Shown here piece after piece: positions 9,771 through 19,485 of a stretch of 64,000 bases of DNA. How positions within the stretch are numbered: the first letter of the stretch is position 1; each line of letters begins with the position of its first letter. The notes beneath the pieces are model-generated. The model saw only the letters and a program-made list of their open reading frames with translations. It did not search any database and was not told the origin of the DNA. Location: positions 4,353,501 through 4,417,500 of the forward strand of contig JABWDB010000007.1 of the NCBI GenBank assembly GCA_019614645.1. Direction: 5' to 3'. The translations under genes were made by a program, and so were the position numbers. The stretch is from Stratiolaelaps scimitus. Taxonomy: Eukaryota > Arthropoda > Arachnida > Mesostigmata > Laelapidae.

Positions 9771-10325
9771 GGCAGAAGGGCCGAACACATTCGGTGACTA
9801 TAACGATGCGAAGGTGCGCTACACGGTGAAAGCTAGCGCAAGGAATTACCCGAAGAGAGTGAATCAAACGGGTGGGATAGAGCTGACATGTTCACGAGAT
9901 GACGAACGTCGGTGCTCCAGATTTTTCGGTTACTTTAGGAACACCATGTCGGGAAAGTCGTGTCGCAGCACGTGGCCCTAGGGGTGGCACGGTCTTTCTT
10001 CCAAGGAAAAGCTCAGCGAGTGTGATGCCAGTGTCATGTGGACATCTGTCCGTGTGCAGTGATTTCTCCATAGTTTCGTATGGCACTCATTAGACATCGT
10101 TGTTTATTTATTATATATTAAGTAAATATTTACGGTTTTGGATGCATCTTAGGAGGTCATTGCAGTTAATGCATGGAGGCCATATACCCGTTCTCAGGCA
10201 TTTTAGAGCATGTTGTTTAACTGTTCTCAGATTCAGTGTGATATTGAATTTCTTCAATATCAAAGGTAATGAATCAGTTAGTATAGACTAACTAGTAAGC
10301 TATTACCTTGAGATTTGAGCTATCA
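9771..10325 (-). pseudogene. Ty3/gypsy linker and integrase tail, internally deleted (right arm of large inverted repeat)
   Basis: Read on the minus strand, the segment runs from linker sequence (KEIQYHTES-like) through YETMEKSLHTDRCPHDTGIT and LAELFLGRKTVPPLGPR, then a chromodomain-side tail ending near the LTR-like repeat. It is the reverse complement of 6735-7070 over about 330 bases, sharing the same missing integrase core. Outside the inverted part it extends into the pol end shared with 3299-3421. It ends in a stop after FVIS in the longest frame. Confidence 0.82.
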
Positions 10326-11623
10326 ACCGTGAATGAGTATCAATTTTTAAACGTAAAAATGCACAAATCAACGATTTGTTCATTTTTACGTGACGTAACC
10401 AACCTAGCGTTTTATTTCATCATGGAATCAGGACCAGGTAAACAGGCTGAACCAGTGATCGCACCTGCATTTCTGAACATCTCCCGGCTAATGAATAACA
10501 GCTGTTCAGGATCGCTTAACAATGAGTCGGTGCAATTAGCAGCGCCCTTCTCTCCTCCAGGGAGAGTTTGCTCGCCTATCGTCTCTTTGAATGATGCCGC
10601 ACGAATTTTGGCGGGTGAATCTCCAAAGGTTGAACATTACCAAGGGGCTCTGCCTCGCATGATTCAAAGTGCACCAAAAGGACAGAACCAATATTTTGCA
10701 TATTCACAGTTTTGGCATACAAGTTTGAACCTATTATGCTGCCCTTTCATGTTTCAAAGCCCGAATCGACAATGTGTCCAGTTTTTACTGACGAAGAGAC
10801 TTACGTTTTTTTTAACATGAACCCTCTCCTTTAGGTGTCACATTTGCTCGGAGGATTAAGATTTCTTCTTCGGGAGTTACTCCACATTCAACTGGGAAGG
10901 TACGCTTGGTTTTTAACAAAACACCTCCAAATGTATCCCTGGGATTTCACCCTGTCATACTTGAAGCTAACCGCCTGCCTGTTTGTTTTACTTGTCGTCG
11001 AATGGGCCACATTGCTGAACGTTGTATTCTGCCCAAAGCACGTAGTAACTGTGGCGAACGTAGACACTTAGATATTTCATGCAAAAATTAATGATGTTAC
11101 CCTAATTGCAAAGGTCCTCATCGTGCGGGATCTTTAGAATGCCCAAGATCTATGAATTTTCATGAACGTAACAGAATTCTCATGGAAGCAAGAATTTTGG
11201 AACAGATTAAAGGCTCCGTTGCCCATGGCATCGATTTCTACAAACATAACGCCCTTACGCAGTTACCCTGAAAATGATTCTAATATGGCGTCTCAGCCAG
11301 GTAATAGGCAGTCCTATCGGGCTGCACTTCATGGTATTACTGTTGAAAAGGAAGGGACTCTAGTCCCAATGGTACTTCTTCTTAAACCTAAGCGATTACC
11401 AAATCCAAAAAAGCAATTGAGATCTCGACAAATCTATCCATCTCGCAGCAGATTTTCCTTGAAGACTAAAAAATCGCCTAATGCGACATCAAAAGCAAGA
11501 AGTCTTAAAGCACAACGAACTAGTTTATCATCTGTAATAAGCGCTTTGAACATTATCAACCCCGACATTGCTACAACCCTGCGCTCACTCTGTGACAGAT
11601 ATCTTAAACTGTTCGCATATTAA
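10318..11623 (+). pseudogene. LINE ORF1 (Gag-like) with zinc knuckles, broken by frameshifts
   Basis: The likely original start is the ATG at about 10422 (MESGPGKQAEP). The frame stays open to about 10690, then shifts through HVSKPE... and a segment reading KVRLVFNKTPPNVSLGFHPV, and arrives at the knuckles. The first is CFTCRRMGHIAERC (CX2CX4HX4C, 10984-11025). The second is decayed (NCGERRHLDISC). The third reads PNCKGPHRAGSLEC after two stop codons, followed by FHERNRILMEARIL. Three consecutive knuckles are usual in ORF1 proteins of Jockey/I/CR1-type LINEs, where they bind the element RNA. The stretch 11162-11623 is Lys/Ser-rich and unassigned. RT sequence follows directly on the same strand. 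Confidence 0.75.
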
Positions 11624-11629
11624 GAATCA

Positions 11630-13170
11630 TACCCCAGTCTTTACGTGCTGTCGCGGCTGACGCTTTAACGGATACACTACGTACAGTAAAATCGAGAAAT
11701 GATTCCCGATCCTGGTTTGATCTTCTAGGTGCTGCAAATACCTACTCGCAAAGAAAATGGAATGTCACTCCCTCGAATCGTTCCATCAAATATCGGTGCC
11801 TTTCGTGAAGGCAGATGTTTCGATTACCGCATAACATCGAGTAAACCTGGTGCTCATAAACAGTTACCGCAGAGTTACATAACAGCCCGCAATGCTGCTC
11901 TAAGATTGGGTGAAGGTGATACAACCGGTGAAGTTCGTATTCTCTGCTCTACAGATACGTTTGCCATAGGAGATGATGTTTACACCGCCTTGCAACTAAA
12001 GCATCCGCCTGCTCCTCCCAATCTCGCTTTCCCGCAGCAACCTGATTCCGTTTTCCAGGAAGATACGTTATCTGAGGAAATTTTAGCTGCCGTTTAGTCT
12101 TTTCCTTGCAGCTCGGTAGCAGACCCTGATGGTCTACGCCCTCGTCACCTTCTTAACTTATTATCCCGTGCTTTAGGTGACGTTGCAACAAAACTAGGAA
12201 CTGCGCTGGCAACAATTATCGATATTATAAGGTTTGGCTCCGTACCGCCTGAAGTTAAACCTATTTTAGTTGATGCCCGCCTCTTTGCCCTTCGTAAAAA
12301 AGACAATTCGTTACGACCCATCGCGTGTTCTTCAGCGTTACGTCGCATCGCAAATATAGTTTCGTGCAGATCTTTTCGGGAGAAAATAACTACAGTCTTG
12401 GGACTTGATCAGCTTGATTTTGGACCCCTAAGTGGCATGGAAGCTGCAATTCGTGGCACCCGTTCGTTGCCCCTTAGTCGCTTAAAGCCCTTTCATACTA
12501 GTTAAGCAGGACTTTCGCAACACTTTCAATTCCTTACGTCGCGGCCTAAAGCTCAAAGCGGTGAGAGATCATGTACTTTATTTTTTTAAGTCGATCTGAC
12601 CAAGCATGTCACGAACCATCTCTGCTATTTCACAATGAAAATATGTTTTCCTCAGCAAACGGCATTCAACAAGGTGATCCGCTTGTCCCCAACTTATTCA
12701 GCCTAGCTTTGAAGGAGTTCGTCGACTTTTTGTCATCTCCTTTAAACCTTTGGTACCTTAATGACTGCATCTTAGGTGGAGATATTGAGACGGTTTTAGC
12801 GGATGGTAGGGAAGTTTTGGCATTTCAATCTCAATCGGACCTATTTATAAACCCGACCAAAAGTGAAGACCCCCCCCTTCTCTTCAGACTTTTGTACCGG
12901 ATCTCCAACAGTACAAGCAGTTCCCAACATACTTCCTGGATGTAAACAAGTGGGAAGAAACAACCTCGAACTACAAGGATGTCCTTAACTTTCTGACGGA
13001 TTTCGACCATGTTAAATTTCACAGTGTGAAAAACTATGGGTTATGCTGGAAAGGTTGCCCTTACTAGGAGCACACAGAGGTCTTTGTTTAACAGGGGACT
13101 TCATTGTCTGTGGGCCTCGTTTCTCCCTTCCCGAAGATAATGCTATAAAATGCCTTAGAGCCTTTAAGTG
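11630..13170 (+). pseudogene. non-LTR reverse transcriptase, degenerate
   Basis: A nearly continuous frame from 11729 to 12505, interrupted by one stop at 12094-12096, reads an RT of the type with SVADPDGLRPRHLLNL, VPPEVKPILVDARLFALRKK and DNSLRPIACSSALRRIAN motifs. Then follow DFRNTFNSLRRG (palm motif A region), GIQQGDPLVPNLFSLALKEF (the GxxQGDPLxP box), PLNLWYLNDCILGGDIETVL and a thumb ending MLERLPLLGAHRGLCL near 13100. The catalytic YLDD has become YLND. I recognise this RT type from many invertebrate genomes but cannot name the clade. At least three frameshifts and the mutated active site show it is dead. A chimeric join with the zinc-knuckle ORF upstream is possible. Confidence 0.85.
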
Positions 13171-13179
13171 AGGATACTT

Positions 13180-13629
13180 GTATATATGTGTGTGTATAGG
13201 TGTATCGTATCTCCTAAGTACATTATCATATATGATAACGTAGTAAGTATCCGCTACAGATGGACCACTCGGTATAATTGACATATTGTCATTGATATAT
13301 TGACAACGGCAATGGTTACTCGTAGACGACAGGTTTTTCCTTACATAGGTTTAGTCACCATGTTGGGCTTACTAATGATCGATTAGGTCCGTGCGAGAGG
13401 TCATAATCTATTTCTGTGAGTAATCGCTCGACTAACTAATTAGTAATTGAATTCAAATTTTAGGTTGGCTCAGTCTACTCTTCAATTGGCCAAACCAGCA
13501 GAAATCTAGCGGGCTTGTATCAGAAGAAGATGCGGGTTGACTCCACAACATGATTCCAACATGACATCAAACATTGATGTAAATAATGCCGTTCCAGAAA
13601 TTGGCCGAATTTGAGATAATCCATGAAAC
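13180..13629. other. unassigned AT-rich spacer
   Basis: Only low-complexity TATA/TGTG runs near 13180 and short ORFs are seen. It may be the decayed 3-prime end of the LINE before it. Confidence 0.35.
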
Positions 13630-13716
13630 GACACTTTTTAACTATTATTTTTACGAGAACTTAAGCATTGTGATAAGACTGCAGTTCCGTTAATAAACCA
13701 AGCTTTGTATTGTATT
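13630..13716 (+). repeat. LINE 3-prime tail, copy M1
   Basis: The stretch TTTTACGAGAACTTAAGCAT, then GACTGCAGTTCCGTTAATAA and a TTTGTATTGTATT end matches 15382-15467 and, more distantly, 25921-25962, 49170-49241 and 62197-62257. An AATAAA and short terminal repeats at the end of each copy are typical of 5-prime-truncated LINE tails. Confidence 0.65.
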
Positions 13717-14811
13717 CCCTTCGTTGCAAAAAACTCCAATGTCCAATGCTCGTTCCCGGTTGTGCATTTTTTCCGGCAGAGGGGGCGATTCTAAGAGCCC
13801 TCTGCGCTATACCTGTAGAACCTCCTGTCTCGCTCCCGAGTAGCCTCGGACTGGATCGTGGTGATATTATCACAAATTTTTTTCGCAGCTGATTGTCCGG
13901 CATCGAAGTATTTCGGTAATCTCCTTCCAGGCGTACTGATCGGCTTCTATTAGCAATCTCGTGTTAAAACTTCATACACATAATTCATCAAGCGGAGCCC
14001 TGTTGACACCCGGAGTCCGATCATAGTGTGTGCCTTGATAGATATCCATTGTGCAGTACGTCGCTAATTCCGATTCCGAGTCTACTTCAGTCCAGCTTTC
14101 AAGATCCTCGGCCTAATCTGTTACGATCCAGTTGTCGGAATCTTAGTCTTGGTACATGCGATGACTCCTTGGCTGATCCTCCCGTGCATGGACACGTTTC
14201 ATTCACACCGTTAGAACACTTGCACAAAAGTCACTTTTGTTTTGTTCACACACCGGATCACCTCGTGCTGATAACGAATGTTAGGAATAGGTTACTCAGT
14301 TGGTGGTGTTGAATTAACTCCAGACTAGCAAGACATTATATCTAACGATCATAGTGAAAACACACGAAGGTTTTAAGAATAGCCACTCGGTATCGCCTAG
14401 CTGGTTCACCTACACACGACTACGTCCCAGGTCGGACTCAACCCTCACTCTCTCCGTCGCAGGCACAGAATATTGGTGCCAGCAATCCTTACAAAGATCG
14501 TTCTGTTCCCAACACCGTTTTAGGAACTGTGCACTCTCTTTTGTAATCGTACATGCCAGGTCGCCTGCCTGACATGTACGAGGGGGTCTGCATCTTCCCC
14601 GTACCTGAAGAAGCTAGGTGCCTCTGCGCCCGTTTGAGGAAGTAAAGACAAAGCCGACCTTGTTAGCACTCGGAACTTGGCTGTCCTCGCCCAATTACCT
14701 GACGCTGCTCGTCACTTTTGGCGAGCACTCCAACCTTTCCAAGAAAGGCTTTCTTTCATTCGCCTCTTCAGATTTGTTAACCGCTGTGAGACCGACTGCA
14801 TGCCCTAACTA
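13717..14811. other. unassigned region downstream of the copia pol
   Basis: Plus-strand ORFs at 14028-14312, 14354-14572 and 14618-14920 are the reverse of, or continuous with, sequence beyond the copia RNase H end on the minus strand. I see no LTR pair. The region is probably the decayed 3-prime part of that element. Confidence 0.4.
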
Positions 14812-16698
14812 CGTGAATCGAGGCTTGGACAACGGTTTAGTGAAGCCGTCCGCGAGATGCAGCTCGCTCTGCACAAACCCGATCTTGAAATCTCCTACTT
14901 CATATCGTTCTCGGATATAATGGAAGCGAACATCGATATGTTTTATACGCTCGTGAAACTCGCGAATTTTTCACGAGTCGAATCGTTGACTAATTATCAA
15001 GTTGAATGGTAGGCACTACCTCCATTAGGAGTTCCTTGAAGAGAAGCCCTACCCCAGACTATCGTCTTGGCACATTCCACAGCAGCAATATACTCCGATT
15101 CGGAGCTGGACAGTGCCACCACTTTCTGTATAGAGGATCCCCAAATAATAGGTCCACCAGCATATTTGATCAGCATCCCGCTTACTGATCCCGAAGTTTG
15201 TCCACGAAGTTAAGAAAATGTTTAGGGGTAGTGATGACTGTGTTTAGCATGTAAAATTACGTATAACGTTGATTTTTGTGACTATGATGGGAGAGGAAAC
15301 GTGTCGATGTATTTGCCCCTATGTATGCGTGGATATAATATGTTGTCAATTGTAACTTCGTCTGTTGCAGTGTGATATTTTACACCTTTTACCTATTATT
15401 TTTTACGAGAACTCAAGCAATGTATGTTGCAGTTCCGTCAATAAACAGCAGTTTGTATTGTATTGTACTGAGCGGAGTGTTCGCTCACACGTGCTGTAAT
15501 CCGCGTCAGAATAGACGTTAAGGCCATCCTCTCCGCTTACAGCAAGCAGATCCGCTGTACTTAATTCCGTGATCCACGGTGCCTTTGAGGTATCTTAGGA
15601 CCCTGAGTCCAGCAGCCCAGTGTCAATCGTCAAACTTGTCCAAGAACCGTGACAGATACTACACCGTTTGCCCAATGTCCGCCTGGTCTCCACGGCCATA
15701 TGCATTGGGCAACCGATCAGTTCGCGATATGGTCTGGTTTCATTCTTAACTGCCGTCTCGTCGCCATCCATTCTGATGTATCCCTCGAGAGGAGTAGCTG
15801 CCGACTTACAATCACTCATCTCGAACCTTCTCAAGACATCCTGGATGTATTTGGTCGGCTCGAGGGTGATATTGTTTAGTGGGTCGACCTGTGTACGGAC
15901 CTCCAAAAACAGTCATGCTCTCCGCGCGTTAACCCCAAGTGCTGACTCAAGTGCTAAACCTGTATCTCGGGGCCATCTGTCCTGGTCAGTAGTCCGTCGT
16001 CGACGTAGACCAAGGAAATGACAGTCTTTCCTTCTCTGTAGTAGAGGCAACTGTCGGCCGTACTCTGCCGCATACCTAGTACCTCCAGGGTCTCTTTCAG
16101 CTTTCGTCCAAAGCATCGTGGCGCCTGCCTTAATCAGTACAGACCCTTATTTAAAAGACAGACGCTGTCGGTTCCATCATTGTAAGGTGCCGCCGGCTGT
16201 TCGATATAGATCTCGTGATCCGTCAGGTCTCGATAGAGGAAGGCCGTTTCTATATAAAACTGTAGTAAGTGTATTCTTTCGGAAGCACATATGCTTAGCA
16301 GGGCACGTATAGAGTCGAAACGAGCTACTGCTGTAAAAGTCTTATGTAGTCTACGTCGTATTTCTGGTTGAAGGCTTTCACCACCAAGCGAGCTTTGTAT
16401 TTTGTCGCTTTACCCTTCTGATTCTCGTCCAGTGACATCCTAGTGTCTTTTTGCACGGTGGCCTATCAACAAGTTTCCGCACACTGTTTTTTTGTGTTAA
16501 GCACAGCTCGTCTTTGATAGCCTGTCTCCACAGTGGTACGTTCGGCGAACCCAGAGCCTCCTTGAGCGTAGCCGGCTTGGTCACAGAAGCCTCGTATCTC
16601 ACTGAATGACGGGTCCCACTGCATGGTCTGAGAGTTGGACCATCTCGTTTTGGCCTCTCAGTCATCGGCTCACCCGCTCTTCTTCTTCTGACTCGCAT
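14812..16698 (-). pseudogene. Ty1/copia pol (RT and RNase H), interrupted
   Basis: Read on the minus strand from 16698, ordered copia motifs appear: TLKEALGSPNVPLWRQAIKD and ELCLTQKNSVRKLVDRPP (RT start), KYKARLVVKAFNQKYDVDYI, KTVISLVYVDDGLLTR (intact YVDD catalytic box near 16010), ITLEPTKYIQDVLRRFEMSD, YRELIGCPMHMAVETR and VYSDADYSTC (RNase H start). After an insertion at about 15480-15213 the domain resumes with RGQTSGSVSGMLIKY, VVALSSSESEYIAAVECAKT and, in a shifted frame, HERIKHIDVRFHYIRERYEV and SELHLADGFTKPLSKPRF. Gag and integrase are missing and several frameshifts are present. The element is inactive although its polymerase motif is kept. Confidence 0.9.
15213..15480 (+). mobile_element. 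LINE tail insertion splitting the copia RNase H (contains tail copy M2)
   Basis: The copia RNase H coding sequence stops after the codons for YSDADYSTC and resumes at RGQTSG about 260 bases away. The intervening DNA has no copia similarity. Its right end (15382-15467) carries the same LINE tail as 13630-13716, including TTTTACGAGAAC, TGCAGTTCCGTCAATAAAC and TTTGTATTGTATTG. Orientation is plus, opposite to the copia. No convincing target duplication survives, so the insertion is old. Confidence 0.65.
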
Positions 16699-16699
16699 T

Positions 16700-17280
16700 T
16701 CTCAGCTTCTTGCTCCGTGGCTTCTTGCATCTGTTGTCGCTGGCTAATCATCCGGTGTGCTTTCTGGTCTTGTCTGTTCGATTACTCCATATATCGGATC
16801 GTCTCAAGGAAAGTAATATCTTTTGAGCTAAGAATCGTGTGGGCCTAGCGTCAACGTCGTCGGGTAGTGTCTCTTGGGCCGCTCCAGAGAGGCCGGCCAC
16901 TCGGCGGCTCCTCCGTGCCCGTCCGGCACGGAAGCACAGCACGAGGTGCCCGGACAGCACGCACACGGCGTAAACAACTCACAGTGATCACGATGCAACA
17001 CGCAGAATAGCTGGCAGGACCTAGCTTCGTCGTTGCTGCCCTACGACGAATATTTGGATCTGAGGGGAACATGACCGTTAGGGCCAAATACAGACTCAAA
17101 CAATAGGTTAAATGAGAGTTCTTTGGTCCAGCAGTGGCGGAGGATCTAGCTGTTTTTGTACAATACAGAGCCGATGCCACTCGTCTTAGCGAGATGGACA
17201 TTCTCGTTTATTGTCGAACACTACTGATGGAAACACTTAAACGACGGAAAATGCTTCGGATAGCCACAAAGTCGGCTAAC
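16700..17280. other. GC-rich unassigned region between copia pol and the defensin-like gene
   Basis: Overlapping minus ORFs (16748-16966 and 16851-17201) are Arg-rich, as expected by chance in GC-rich DNA, and show no domain. The left part may still be copia upstream of the RT; the right part leads into the promoter of the peptide gene. Confidence 0.4.
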
Positions 17281-17295
17281 AACACTACATGGTAG

Positions 17296-17302
17296 TATAA
17301 AA
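17296..17302 (+). promoter_or_regulatory. TATA box of the defensin-like gene
   Basis: TATAAAA within GTAGTATAAAAGGGGCC lies 80 bases before the ATG. A TCACAC initiator-like sequence at about 17324 is at the expected distance of about 28 bases, giving a short 5-prime UTR. This is a strong core promoter layout for an inducible effector gene, but inducibility is inference. Confidence 0.7.
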
Positions 17303-17381
17303 GGGGCCAAAAATTTGTGATGGTCACACAGATTCCTGTTTCACTAGGGAATATATATCCTTTGAATCGAGGTCGAGCAGA

Positions 17382-17752
17382 ATGAAGTTCGTTTTCGTCG
17401 CTCTGCTAATTGTCTTCGCCATGGCCATTGGAGGTTTGTTGTTTGTTTCTCCCACAACGTCGTATATAATGTCTGGCTGTACAGGCTTTATGTACGAAGT
17501 TGTGGGAGATGCGCTGTTACTGGGCAAGGGTGGCTTTGGAAATTGTCATGATTGGTCTTGTCTTCAAGAATGGGTTTATAAGAATGGGTTTTTAACGATC
17601 GGTTCATTCCTACTGCAGGCGGATCTGCTTTATCGTGCCAGGAGCTAGGTTCTGCCCGTGGTTCTGTGTGTGTGGGCGGAAACTGCCCTAGAGGGTGGAG
17701 ACCGGTGGTCTGGACATCTGGCTGTTATCCAGGTCAAATGTGCTGTGTTTAA
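17382..17752 (+). CDS. beta-defensin-like secreted antimicrobial peptide precursor (two exons)
   Basis: Exon 1 (17382-17433) encodes a signal peptide, MKFVFVALLIVFAMAIG. A 185-base GT-AG intron (17434-17618; acceptor ATTCCTACTGCAG) in phase 1 leads to exon 2 (17619-17752) ending TAA. The predicted precursor has 61 residues. The mature part, about 38 residues, has six cysteines as C-x10-C-x4-C-x12-C-x5-CC with a Gly before the second Cys, matching the beta-defensin/big-defensin layout with a longer first loop. A TATA box at 17296 and AATAAA at 17878 complete the gene. Unspliced reading would give an ORF without this domain, which supports the intron. A role as a secreted antimicrobial effector is inferred from fold pattern; the family name is not certain. 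It is the only locus here with all gene signals intact. Confidence 0.78.
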
Positions 17753-17877
17753 CGGCTGACAGCGGAACTGTCTTGGGTCTACCCTGTGACCTGAGTAACA
17801 CGGAACCTCAAGAATAACTCAAGAATGACGAGGACGTTACTTGCCATCAGGTTGATGGCACCCACTAAGGTGGACCG

Positions 17878-17883
17878 AATAAA
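17878..17883 (+). terminator. polyadenylation signal of the defensin-like gene
   Basis: AATAAA followed by an A-run lies 126 bases after the stop codon at 17752. It fits a short 3-prime UTR. Confidence 0.65.
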
Positions 17884-17998
17884 AAAAATATGCGCGTGTT
17901 TCGTCATATAAACAGTGCCTAGAATCAATAACGTGTAGGTTATATTCTAGCGTGTGTTATGTTCTATGTGTAGGCACCCGGCTATGTTCTATAGCCGG

Positions 17999-18410
17999 TT
18001 ACTGTGGCTTCCGTGTTGGGGGATTACTGTGACTTCCGTGTTGGGGGCCCGGGCGTTCCCGGGCAGGGCCCGGGAACGCATGCCCGGGGTGAAGGAGGAG
18101 GACCCCGTAAAAGGTCTGCCAACGGGGTACTGGCTGCTTTGTCCACCTGGGGGAACCGGTGTAGGTAGCGGTGGAGGGGGCCTCCGACACCCCCGGGGGG
18201 AGGGGCTTTGGTGGCTCACTCGGGCCCTTCTGTGTCACTCCTTACTCTCCTTGACAACTACCTCCCTCAAGCACCAGTACCTTCCCTCGAGCCCCATGCA
18301 ATAATTTCCCCGAGCCGTCGCGTGGTATTCCAGCGGACGGCCAGTACCTTCCTCGAGCCCCGTGTTATGCGATAATTTCTCCGATCCGTCGCGTGGTATT
18401 CCAGTGGATG
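17999..18410. repeat. GC-rich minisatellite cluster with strong hairpin
   Basis: Two local tandem duplications are visible. At 17999-18047 the unit TTACTGTGGCTTCCGTGTTG is repeated once with small changes. At 18274-18410 a unit of about 68 bases (CAGTACCTTCCCTCGAGCCC ... GTCGCGTGGTATTCCAG) occurs twice. Between them is a perfect 11-bp stem with 3-base loop at 18054-18078 (CGTTCCCGGGC facing GCCCGGGAACG). The GC content is far above the surroundings. Confidence 0.75.
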
Positions 18411-18514
18411 GCTTGCGGATGTTTTTGGAGGATGCGGAGATTTGATCTGCTGCCTAAATGGGATCTGCTGCCTGTAGGTAAGGACAGTGGCCAACAGTGG
18501 CCTTCAAGCTACTA

Positions 18515-18627
18515 CGAACTACTGCGAAAGCATTTGCCAAGAATGTTTTCATTGATCAAGAACGAAAGTTAGAGGTTCGAAGGCGATCAGATACCGCCCT
18601 AGTTCTAACCATAAACTATGCCAACTA
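18515..18627 (+). rRNA. 18S rRNA fragment (pseudogene)
   Basis: About 113 bases match the conserved central part of eukaryotic 18S rRNA: ACGAACTACTGCGAAAGCAT, TTTGCCAAGAATGTTTTCAT, GATCAAGAACGAAAGTTAGA, GGTTCGAAGGCGATCAGATA and CCGCCCTAGTTCTAACCATA, ending near AAACTATGCCAACTA. The similarity stops abruptly on both sides, and nothing of the rest of 18S is near. It is a dispersed fragment, not a working rRNA gene. Confidence 0.85.
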
Positions 18628-19485
18628 CGGAAACGCCTGAACGTTTTGTCCTGACGGGCATATTTAATTAGTGTAAAACCTGCTACGAGTTAAGGACGCC
18701 GAATGTGTGAAATAAGGGGGTTTGGGTTGCGAACGAGCTGCATATGGAATTACAGCACTGCAATAATAGAGGAGGTGACCAAATCTTAACAAAAATTCAA
18801 CACTTTAGGCCTAATCTACCTTTCCCAGAAACCTTCCACGATATCATTAGTTGACTACACACGCCTAAAACCGATTTAAGGAGTAATCCGGTCATTAGGT
18901 AGGCATTTGAGGCAGCATCTCAGCAAACTTCAAGACAAACAAGCATAGCGTTTGAATATCGGCCTTAGCTTATCATTCGACAGCAGTCGGGCTTTTCGAT
19001 CGATCTACTTTCTGATTCACGCGGCGTACGAAGGAACCGTATCGCGTTTTAAGTACACACATTGTTTTCAACAGAGGTGAAGTCTTAGAATTCCCAGATG
19101 TCTACAAACCGCTATCCTCACCTACGAGATCCAATTTCCGCAGAGATCCAATTTCCTCTGTTCCCGGGGTCAGAAGATATGAAAGGAATGAGAAAGCTGA
19201 GGGGCTTTTTGGGGCATTGACACATTGGTGATGGGCACGACGCAGTGTCTCGAAGCTCTGTTACCTGACCTTATCGACGTTACGGCTAATCGTACCACAT
19301 CTATTTCTTACATTTTTGATACTCTTGCACATATTTCTATTGTGTAGATATATCTATATTATGGCTGTGGATCGCACAGTGGATCGCTCCTTGAAAAATG
19401 TTGTCAAAAACCTATTCACAGGACGTTTTCGTCAGACTGAGTGGTTTAGAGATGGCGTCTCCAAAACAAAAACTCGCCAAACACC
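18628..19485. other. unassigned region
   Basis: No domain or RNA is recognised after the 18S piece. Frames have frequent stops. Confidence 0.4.

Noticed and set aside
13661..13903. Minus ORF beside the LINE tail
   Set aside because: It reads the LINE tail backwards and has no domain.
17382..17648. Unspliced 88-codon ORF as the product at this locus
   Set aside because: It reads through the intron; the spliced form gives the six-cysteine domain with correct splice sites.
17954..18304. 116-codon plus ORF behind the defensin-like gene
   Set aside because: It lies in the GC-rich minisatellite and is rich in Gly/Leu from repeats; both strands are open.
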